From: Gymnogyps californianus
Taxonomy: Eukaryota; Chordata; Aves; Accipitriformes; Cathartidae
Assembly: GCF_018139145.2 (NCBI RefSeq)
Contig: NC_059481.1
Location: 7,428,368 to 7,492,367, forward strand
Direction of reading: 5' to 3'
DNA: 64,000 nucleotides
Each line of letters begins with the position of its first letter. The stretch's first letter is position 1. The notes below the pieces were generated by a model that ran no database searches, was not told the DNA's origin, and was given only the letters and a program-made list of their open reading frames with translations. The position numbers and the translations under genes were made by a program. Of the stretch, positions 54,378-64,000 are shown in pieces.

Positions 54378-57300
54378 AAATATCTATGGTGATGACATTT
54401 ATACGTCAGCTAGTCATCTAGATTCTGTGCTGGCTAGAGGAAAATAGACACTTCTACAGTGTGAAACATCTGATTTGTTTTAGATATCCATCTTTTCAAT
54501 GCAGTGGAATTGCTTTTTCTTTTTTTTCCTCCCCTATTAAGGTAGTCTAGGCAGTCATCCAGATGTTGATGCCTGCAAAAGACTGAATTTGTACAGACAA
54601 GTTTCGTCCTTCCCACCTGTTGTCTGCTTCCCTCTCATGCAATTAAAACCGATGTTTTCTTCTATGCCAGTCAGAACCCACAGAAGTAGCTGGCTTTATG
54701 ATGAGCAAGCATGTGCTCTACTTGGATTTGGGGTAAAACTTGAGTGTCCTAGATTTCCAAAATGAGAGATGCATACCCCAAGTCATGCTAGACTTCAGTG
54801 AAATCTAGATCAGTAGGTGCTTTTGTCACATTTGAAAAGGCCTTGAGGTCTGGCACACAGGTTCTCTCCTTTGCTATTTTGAATACATATATTGCCAAAG
54901 GAAGAGAGTGACATGGTCACATGGATAGAGTGGGAGACTGTGAATTAGGGTAGACATCGTTAGATGGTAGATAACTGCTGCTTCACTCAGGTCATTACAA
55001 TAGTATATGCATGTGAGTAGTAAAGAGTGTTGCAAAATATGTTAAATGTGCATGGTGACAAGCTAGAAACACACATTGTATTCGTTACTTTGACATAAGT
55101 TTATCTCAGTTCAGTTAGACATAGCCATTTCTCTGGTGGTGAGCTGACTGGTTGCAAGGCAGCTGCTGTCTCATATACAGTGATTTTTATGTGCTGGGCA
55201 ACTACAAAGAAAGTAGGTCATTTGCAGATAGTACAGGTATTCAAGTTGTTGAACGCATTCTCTGTATGTTCTGCAGAGTACCATTCACAGTATTTTCAGT
55301 TTTATTTAAAAGAAAAAAAAAGTGCTCCACATCTTTAAAGAAAGAGTGAGTTACATGGGTAAAAATTACTTCAGAGATGCTAAGGACCCTTTAGTTTTTT
55401 TATTACGACTTTTTAAATTGTATGGATCTTGATCTCTCTGCTTGGAGAAGAAACCAAAAAAGGAACCACAGGTGGTCTGAGAAATTTGTATTGATTATTT
55501 GCTCTTTCTTCTTTGTTGGTACTGAACTTTTGCCCTTGCTTGATGGTGTTAGCTGTAGGCTCACTCTCAGGGATTAACTAGAGGCTGTGTCAGGAAAATA
55601 TTTTAATAGATCTAGGCCTGCTCAGGGCAGTTTCCAAACTCGATCAACATATGTAGCCCATCTAAGATAAGTCATTTATTTTCACACCTTCCATTAACAC
55701 CTCACTTCAACAAGCTTTATCACATTGCAGGGACAAACTAGCATTTCAATAATGTGTATCTAAATATGTGATCTATGAATGCGTTTGAGGTCTGTCAGCA
55801 TAACAGATGAGTGTCAATTGTAAAGATTCTCATATTAAAGAATATTTAGTTTAAGACACCTGTGTAGCGTCACTGCTGACTGGCTCTCATTTTTTATTCC
55901 AGAGATACCTTCTTATAAAATACATTTGTCAAACTCATCCAAAATTGTATTCAAAGGAGGCCACAGGATAAAAAGCAGTGGCTTGGAGAGGATCATCCCC
56001 TGATGGCCTACATTTTAACAGCAGCAAAAATGAAATAAAAACACTTGGTTGTGTTAGATATCTGGTAATGAGCTGACAAAGGTGTTAAGGTAGCCAGGTG
56101 CTGTATATCTCATCTGTAGTGTATGTTAAGTGTTGGGCAGCTACAGAGAGTGAGGCAGTCTTGTGTATTTTTAGAGGTGTGAGAACTGTTGTAGGAAGCC
56201 AAATCCTTCTATATTTCTTCTCCCCTACTCCCCTTAGGAGGCTCTCACTTTCCCCACCCTTTGTTTCCAAGCTCCAGTGTATTCTATTATTATTTAAGGA
56301 AAATATTGTCAGCATTGCTTGTAGCTTCAGTGCTTGGTCCAACAGAAGGCAGGCACAGGCAACTTTTTCCTTTTCCCCATCTCTACAGTGGGGAACAGCT
56401 ACAGAGAGGCTGTTGCTTAATTAGTATTAGTTATTGGTGTAAAGCCAAAGTGGCATAGCTGTGTTATGTGGAGAGGCCAAGAGGAAGAATGCTAGGGGTA
56501 GGGGCACCTGTCAGTGTGGAGCAAAATAGTTCTAGCACATGTAGTGCTAGATTCAGTGGGATTTCTTTTTTTCCTGGCACTTTTAAAAAATTTTTTTATT
56601 GCTCTCATTTCAATTGAATCAGCAGATGAGAGAATCCATTACTTGGCTGCCACTAACACAGACTTCATTAACTAGCACTTTCACCTGTAACAGTCACAGG
56701 TCAGGTATTGCCTGGATTTTTTACTTTTATTTTTTAAACTAGTCTGCCTTATGTTCTAGGGAGAAATCATGCCACTGTTTAGTTGTTGGTTTTTTTTATT
56801 GCTTGTTGCACCTATAGAATGAGTGGAATTTGTGATAAATAAAATGCACTGGAAGTAGGTATTTTTGTGTGAGCTTATGTGCTAAATATTTAACATCTCT
56901 TCGAAATATTTGCTGGTTTAGAGGAGTCTTTCGCTGTGGGTTCTTTCATACACATTTGTTTCAGAATGCAATCAGTTCAGTGATTCCTAATCAGAAGCAT
57001 TTGGAAATCTAGAACAGGATTGCCAAGTTTTTGGCTTTTGGTCTTGCGGTATTTAAATTTTTTTATGGCAATGTATGATACAGCTAAAAATAACTTTAAG
57101 TAGGTTCCTGGAAATTGTATTTAGCAGCTCAATTAAAAATTATTTCAAAATTTTGGCTGAAATTATTTCACCTATTTTAGACAAAGCTTTAAAAGACTTT
57201 CTTAACCATTCAAAAGGCAATTTTGTGATGTGCTCAAGACTACTTCTCTCATAAAGTATATTTTTCTCAGAAGGATTTACAGAATGTTCTAGAGATTAAC

Positions 57301-59512
57301 TTGGTGAGTGTAACTGTTTATCTTGTTTTAATTCTGGACTAAAGTAGTATGATGTCAGATGCTGTTTGGCTTTCCTTCATTCTAGCATTGTGTGATGACA
57401 TCAGTCTTCACATCAGAGAGAATTAGAGCTTGAAGGTACAACATATTCTTGGCGGGAGTTATGATACTGGGATCAGGATTTTGGCTAGGGTAAACTCCAG
57501 GGTGATCTTCTGGAAATGAAGAATACCAATTACTTGTACACAGTGAAACCAAGCAGTTAACGTGCAGCTTGTTTACTGTGGGCCAATAAAGGTTTTTGTT
57601 GTTTAAATTTTTTTTAAATTACTAGGATTCTTGGAAAATTTGCATTTACTTTCAGATCTGAGAAATGAGTGCCTGCATTAGTAGCAAATTATATCACTCC
57701 TTTCCTAGGAGGAGCTTGGGAAGGCCGTGGATTCTTGCAGCTGCATCTAGAAGTTTAGGCTCACTTCTGATCATACATAGGTGAAGGAACTGGTTCTTTT
57801 TGTGGCTGGAATGGAGATCAGGAGCAAACCAGCTCAAAAATCTGTAATTTAGGTCTTCCTATTTTCACCTCTCTGAGACTGTGTTGAGAAGGGGAGGAGT
57901 GCAGGCTATGAGATAGGGAGGGACTATAATGGTAATCTGAAGACGGGAAGTATGCTTTTTAGAAGGGCTCCTTCTAGAACATGGGGAATCGGGCAAGCCA
58001 GCTGCCTCTAGCGCAGAGGGCTCTGGAGCGGAGGAAGGCCTATGGCACTGCAATTGAGTGAAACAGAGGGCTAGACACAAGTAAGAGTGGGCTGGGAGCC
58101 AGGATTACAACTTTTGATTTCAGGCCTGTACAGCTTGGCAGGTCTCTGTAATTTTCAGTGAGAAATATGTGCACCCCAACATCAATGAACATTCATCTTT
58201 TTCTCATAATATTCTTTAACTCTCTTTAGCTCTTTAGTTGCTCTCCCAGTTCATTCCAGAAGGCAGCTTTCTGCAGACTGTGTGTTAAAACAAGATGCCT
58301 CTGTCATGTGTCAGGTCAGTGATTTAGCTCACTATTGAGTATTTTCTACTACTTTACTCTAGGAGCTCCTAGCGATCACTTTATAAAATGACAAAGAATA
58401 GCTGTATCATGTGAATACCTATCTCAATTTAGAAAGGGTAGGCCCTTTACAGATGCTTTATGGGCAATGTTGATAATCCTTACTATGTGATGTCTCTTTC
58501 CTGGTACTCTGCCAGAGACATTCCCAGGCAGCATTGTGTCTTAGGAAAAGTGGTAACTGTGCACACTTTCATGCAAGTCTGTGGCACCAATCATCTTCAT
58601 GTTTTCTAGAGGGAGCAGTTATTTGCTCATTGCTATTAAAGGGTTAATAAATTTCTTGAAAAGCATTTTCATAGTTCTGTTCTGTGTTAGAGCAGATAAA
58701 CTCAAGAGAAATTCAAGCTAGATGAATTGTTCTGTTGGGGCAGCAGCTTGTTCCCATCTGCTGCCTTTGCTGGGAAGGTGGCAGATCATTTCTGCAGAGA
58801 TAAAAGATGGCATCTAGGATGAAGTAGCCCCAGTCCTAATTTGAAAAGCACTGCAAGTGGATGAGAAGTGGTGGGTGACAGCAGCTGGCTATCAACAGAC
58901 ATCTTTCCTTGGTGCTGTTCAGATATGAGCAGAAAACATTCAATGGGCAAATGTCATGCACATGTAAATTTACTATACTGTTCCCTTTCCAGACAGGTAG
59001 CAGGGAAGGGTCCAGCCCAGACACCTATTCCCCTTTGCTGGGGAGAAGTTTATAGTTTGAGCTCACTCATATTAGTGTCTAAGGACAGAATAGGACCACT
59101 CATCTTTTAATGTGGTCTGGGAGATCATTTGCTAACCTGCCAGCAGTCCAGTGCTCAGTGTCTTCCTCATACATGAGATTTAAGAGGACGGTCTATTATT
59201 TTAGGATTCTCTCAGAGATTATGATGTTGCTGACCTTAAGCTAGATGTGCTTGCAGAACCTGTGCAAATCAAAGGCCTCACATCTGAGAAGACTCCAGAA
59301 TGATTTGGTGGCTTGGAAAATCAGACAAACATGCACAGGATCTTCAAAATGGCCTAAAATATCTCTTAAACAGACCATTTACTTTACAGAAAATGGTACT
59401 GTTACTCCATTATGCCTCTCCCAAATATTAAAAAAAAAAAAAAAAGTAGTATTTTCTCTGGCAGGACCTGAGCTTTAGGCTATAGATCAAACAGATTCAA
59501 ACATTTTTCTGG

Positions 59513-59517
59513 CTTTT

Positions 59518-59547
<30 letters not shown>
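59513..59547 (+). repeat. (CTTT)n microsatellite
   Basis: About seven consecutive CTTT units after a T7 run, ending CTTCTTC. A typical tetranucleotide repeat that is likely length-variable. Confidence 0.92.
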
Positions 59548-59548
<1 letters not shown>

Positions 59549-60840
59549 TTCAACTTAGCAATTTTTTTGATTGATTCCTTTATGTTCCCATCAACATCTA
59601 CTCATACTATATTTCAGTGTGGTCTGGCCAGCAGTCCTGATACAGAGACAAAAATCTTCAGTCTCGTTTAACCAAGCTAGTAAGAGAGGTATATTTTCAT
59701 CCTGAAGTGTGGGGTTGTCCTTGCAATATGTTACAGGAGTTTTTTCTCAAGACTTTTGGATGTTTCCAACACTAAATAAGTATTTAAATGCTACTTCATT
59801 GGCTTTGATCTCTGTTAGCTCTTCTCTTCTGGAGCTGCAACTACAATCAATGTCCAACATGTAGCAACATTAATCTTCATTCCTCTAATGTACCTGCATG
59901 CAACAGGGAATGGAATTAGGATTACATGCAGTTACTTAAAGCATGTTGCAGCTGTCTTTGATGCTACAAAACTTTGTCCTTAAAACTGTACTGCTGGAGA
60001 AAGCAGCTGGTTTTTGTATTTCTGAAATTTGGCTGACTCTGCAGCAACATCCAGGCCTTCTTGGACGCTTCATGATAAAAATACGACACTGCTAGTGCTC
60101 CTGCTTTTATTATTAGTGTAGTGCAAGTACTAAAAATACTTCTTGCTTTCGCGAGAACTTAAGCATAGACAATGCTGCAGACAACTCCTTTCTGTCTGTG
60201 TCTCGTTTGCTTGACCTATATCTGGAACTGAAAAGGGCCAGGAGGTTCCCACATAAATAAATCTTTAAGACTTCCATGATGTTCCCCTCAGTCCCAGCTT
60301 TGATATTCTTTCTTTACTGAAAGTTAGGCCTTAGCTGTTTTAGTAGCAAAGACCACCTCAAAAATGTGAAGCTGGATGTAGGTGGTGCAGACAGAAGTTT
60401 GCACAGAGCTTGTAACAACAGTGGGAGGTGTGAACTACTGCCTTTCCCTCTATTGGGTGTTAGCTCAAATATTCAGCAGTGGTGTCTAATCATGTATATT
60501 ATTTCATTCCTTAAAAAGAATGAAAAAACAAGAGGCCACAGAGCTGCATGATGTCTGGTGGGAGGCATCTTATTTTGATGGCTCAAGCTAGTGGCGTTTG
60601 GGAGTTGCTTCTGGTTGTTGGAGTTAAAAAGGAGAAGTCCAACGTTAAGCTTCGACAGGATGAGAACCAAGGAGCAGGGCTGATAGATTTTTGGCATCTC
60701 TGAGGTGTAGTTTACGCTGTAGGTAGAAATCCGATCACCCTTCATCTACATTCCTACTCTCACTATCATTAAACAGGAAAGCATTAAAACACTTCCAAGA
60801 CTGAAATGAGACACTCCTTCCTGAAGTCCTGAAGGCTTCC

Positions 60841-60866
60841 TGGTTGGTTGGTTGGGTTGGGTTTTT
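60841..60866 (+). repeat. (TTGG)n short tandem repeat
   Basis: TGGTTGGTTGGTTGGGTTGG followed by GTTTTTTT. Short and imperfect. Confidence 0.75.
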
Positions 60867-61166
60867 TTACCCTGGTGCCTATCACCTCCTTCAGTCATTT
60901 TTCCTTTAATAAACTCTGTTTTGAACCTGATCAAACAGGACTATATGTACCAGTCTGTGGATATGGGAGGTGAGGAAGCTGAGAAGAAGATTCTTTATGA
61001 AGGAAAAATTACATGCACGTCACCTTGTTTGGGTCCAGTGCTACAGTTGATTCTTTAACTTCATTGAGTTCATGACTCACTGGATGACTCACTGCGGTTG
61101 TTCAATTTTTTGCAGTATGCAGTTTTTCTACATTGGAAGAGTTCTTTCCTGTTGGTATTGTTCCTT

Positions 61167-61196
61167 AAAAAAAAAAGGGGGGGGGGGGGGGGGGGG
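61167..61196 (+). repeat. A10-G20 homopolymer junction
   Basis: Ten A (61167-61176) run directly into twenty G (61177-61196), followed by CGGC. The G-run can form a quadruplex and is the most likely place in the window for a sequencing or assembly length error. Confidence 0.88.
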
Positions 61197-62391
61197 CGGC
61201 ATTTAGCATGTTAGGGCCATACCATGTTGTATGTGTACATCAGGTACGTGCTTTCTCCATAAAGCTGCTTACCCAAAGCAGACTTTGAAGGTCAGCAAGA
61301 GATTTTAACTGTAGAATGGGCGTTAGGGACTTTCTTAAAACTTGGCCAACACAATACAGAGTTGGTGTTTTATTACTAGGAGCACAAAAGCATCATTCTG
61401 TTACAAGCATTAAAAAGCAAAACAAAAAAAAGTTTCTTTAACAGTCATCCATAGTGTTTTGGATAATAGTATTTTGCTAGTGTTAGGAATCCTAACTGTT
61501 CTAAAGATGCTCACAAATTAAGCCCAGCAAGTACTTAATTCCACATTTCCCTAAAATTGCTTATTTTATATTCTGCAGAATTACATGGAACTTTATATGA
61601 TTGCTTAAAATGTTATTTATTATTTTTAAGTTCTATGCTGTATACATTACTTACCATGATAAAGCTGTTCCTACCCGTAGAACAGTCTATGGCTAGTTTT
61701 CATAGCTGTGAAAACTACTCCTCATATTTGTGTGCTTTTTTGTGTTTTATTTTTCTAGAAGCAAATATGTTAAAGTGCATAAACCTACTTCCCTGAATCT
61801 CATTCTCTGTTTTATTAAGTGTTTCATTTTGTGCATATAGTTTTGTCCCACTCCACCCACCTTTCTCAGTCTGTAACATTTATCAGAAGCCTAGCAAGCT
61901 AAAAAATCTGAAAAAAAGAGTTTAGCCTGTCTTACCTACTGCACCAACTGCTATGCTTCTATCATATAAGTAAAGAGGGGACTACCTGCATGCTTGTGGC
62001 AGCTTTATGTATTTGATGAATGCAGTCAGTCTGAAGTCACCTTTGGATCAGTCCCACATTGCGACTTGTCTTTGTGAGAATAAGAACTGCTCTGTTGTGG
62101 GAACCATAAAACAGTCCATACCCACAAAATTTTTAAGTGAAAGATCATATTTCATAATGGTAGAAATTTAGGCCAGCTGTTTAAAACAAACAAATAAATG
62201 CAAATACAAACCCACTTTTTAAAGTTTTTTCTTCTTTGCCCATAAAGCCTCTAAATTAAAAAAAAAAAGAGAAAGTTTTTAATCGAGAAAGAATGGACTT
62301 TAGCCTAGAAATTCACAAGGTGACTAAAAGCTTATCTTTACGCCCCCTCCTGTCATCCTTTTTTCAGAAGCTGAGTTGATTAATACTTATG

Positions 62392-62450
62392 TTGTGTGTG
62401 TATGCACATGCGTGTTTATGCATGTGTTTGCATGCATGCTTTTGTATACA
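62392..62450. repeat. TG/CATG-rich simple repeat
   Basis: GTTGTGTGTGTATGCACATG followed by repeated TGCATG/GTGTTT units. Degenerate alternating purine-pyrimidine sequence containing several TGCATG words. Confidence 0.75.
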
Positions 62451-64000
62451 CTGTATCTCAAATAATTTTATGAAGTAGTTACCAACAACAGGAAGTGCAG
62501 TTGTATGTTTCCAGTGACATACGTTCTAGAGCAACCTGAATCTATCTTATAAAGTAGTAGGTTGTAATACTGAACAATTTATCTCATACCAAAGATCTTG
62601 ATAGGGCACTTAATGGTTCAGCAGACATCACCAACGTTTTATTAGGTGGAAGCACTGGAACTTTATCTTGTGATTTTTATGAATCAGCCAGAGCTGGTTG
62701 TGTCTGGCATTTTATACAGATCTACTATAAACATCCTAAGTTACTTTTTTAATTGACAAGTCGAAATATAACCCACACAATTCTCTTAATGCAGACCTGC
62801 AGGAGCTTAATTTTCTTCCTTTGATTATTTACAGTTAAGAATAATAACCCTTCCACTGTTTCATTACATGTCATTTTATGTTTTTTGTAAGGAGAAATCC
62901 AATTGATAGACCTATTTCTATTGCATTTAACCTCTGTAGCATAAATTGTGTTAAATAGATAAATCCTATGTCTTAGACAATACTTTACATTTCACCCTAG
63001 ATATTTTCCGTGTCCCTGACAGCTATAAGGTTATTGTGAAAGAGAGAGTTCTGGTGGGAAATAGACTCCATTAAGTAGTTTATTCTTCAAATGTTAATAC
63101 AATTGTTCTTGAATACATTTCTGAAATTACTGTAGAATTCAATTTTAAATAATAAACCTTGCCCCATTTTTTGTTACTATTGTCTTTCACAAAAACATGT
63201 ACTAAGTGAAGTGTTGCCATAAATATTAACTTCATGCATCTGTCCGTACTTGGGTCACATTTCAGCAAAGGATTTATGTGAAAGTCTTTCAAGCGTGTAC
63301 TTAAATATTGCAGTAAATGCTTAGAGCCGAGCCTGACTTGTATGTGTTGTTGAGTCAGGACCCTGCTAGTGATAGTAGTAGCAATCTAATCTCCCGCAGT
63401 GAGATTATGGTTGCATTCTCTGGTCCTTCCAGCTAGAGGGGGTGATAAAGATTTCTTCTACTCCTTTTCAAATTTGAAACCACGGGAGTGAGAGCGTTCT
63501 CTTCTCTGGTGGTGTTGGAGTACAGTTCATTTCCTTAAATTTACTGACAGTGCTTGAGGAAAGATTGTTTTGGTTTGTTTAGAACCAGGGGCCAAGCAGT
63601 TGCAGAGTTTAATAACCCAAGACGGGGTTATTAAAAAGACATGAAAGGCCTTTTAGGACACTGGAAGAAACTCAGAAAACGAGAGCATCTGGTGAAAGAA
63701 AGAGGAAAACTAGTTTTGCCATGGGACATGAGACCACACAATAGGAGAATGACTGTAATATGCCACTTTGAAGCCATTGCCATTTTCTTGCAGACAAGTA
63801 CGAGGACTTTAATGTGTAGACTTCCACCATTCTACAGTTCTTTCTTTTAACTTCTTTTCCTTCTGTTTACCATCTCTTTTTACCTCAGTGTGATTTATCA
63901 ATCTCTTTTTGTTTAAATCCATCACCAAATTTGAAGCAACATCTTCCGTGAAACAGCTAATGAGGACAGGAACTTGGCAGACAAAAAACTTGTCTATACA

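Larger units (their letters stand above)
46591..56500. other. Downstream intergenic DNA, first part
   Basis: No exon-like open frame with splice sites, no transposon and no RNA gene is recognised. It contains an A12 run at 51196-51207, a short AAT tract with a 9-base inverted repeat (50050-50082), a GT-rich tract (52853-52884) and a T18 run (54360-54377). Open frames of up to 132 codons (48234-48632, minus) have no recognisable domain and sit in sequence with no coding character. In human the next gene on this strand is THSD4; I see none of its coding exons. Confidence 0.65.
56501..64000. other. Downstream intergenic DNA, second part
   Basis: Nothing coding is recognised. Simple repeats are a CTTT tract (59513-59547), A10-G20 (61167-61196), an A12 run near 62261 and a TG/CATG-rich stretch (62392-62450). 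Stretches near 57700-58130 and 58700-59160 look less AT-rich than their surroundings but I cannot assign them. The right edge (63400-64000) has no recognisable exon. Confidence 0.6.

Noticed and set aside
56085..56458. Overlapping open frames on both strands, up to 108 codons
   Set aside because: They are mutual shadows in a slightly less AT-rich patch with no recognisable protein similarity.
1..64000. Search for CRISPR arrays, bacterial operons, riboswitches, tRNA and rRNA genes
   Set aside because: None seen. The sequence is eukaryotic, with intron-exon structure and vertebrate transposons.
46591..64000. Candidate coding exons of THSD4 or another downstream gene
   Set aside because: No open frame flanked by plausible splice sites encodes a recognisable thrombospondin-repeat, ADAMTS-spacer or other domain.

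Overview
This window is vertebrate nuclear DNA, and almost certainly avian. It is AT-rich and intron-dominated, with GT-AG splicing. It carries two CR1 LINE remnants, including the characteristic CR1 3' tail ending in ATTCTRTG-like octamers. It also carries a solo endogenous-retrovirus LTR of a type I associate from memory with non-galliform (neoavian) birds. There are no operons, bacterial promoters, CRISPR arrays, tRNAs or rRNAs that I can see.

The window holds one protein-coding gene that I can support: the 3' two-thirds of LRRC49 (leucine-rich repeat containing 49, the p79/PGs4 subunit of the TTLL1 tubulin polyglutamylase complex), on the + strand. Ten coding exons lie between 9844 and 46405. 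All nine introns between them are GT-AG and all splice phases agree, giving 494 codons plus a TAG stop. The mammalian protein is about 690 residues, so roughly 190 N-terminal residues should lie to the left of position 1. Exons 1-3 of the set encode 22-residue leucine-rich repeats and their cap. Exons 4-5 encode a charged helical segment. Exons 5-10 encode the conserved C-terminal region, interrupted by a Gly/Ser/Glu-rich linker.

Layout:
- 1-9843: part of an upstream LRRC49 intron, with a truncated, internally deleted CR1 at about 3190-4332.
- 9844-46405: LRRC49 exons and introns. The introns contain the solo LTR (17746-18335), a CR1 tail (about 27548-27605), several short tandem duplications, homopolymer runs and a strong inverted repeat with an adjoining palindrome (38243-38310).
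- 46406 to about 46590: a short 3' UTR with an AATAAA signal.
- About 46590-64000: non-coding DNA downstream of LRRC49 with only simple repeats. In human, THSD4 follows LRRC49 on the same strand, but I recognise no THSD4 exon here.

I did not find an undescribed biological system. The best items for a second look are the intronic hairpin plus palindrome at 38243-38310, the sense-strand poly-C runs, a compositionally distinct unexplained block at 8220-9400, and the rearranged CR1.
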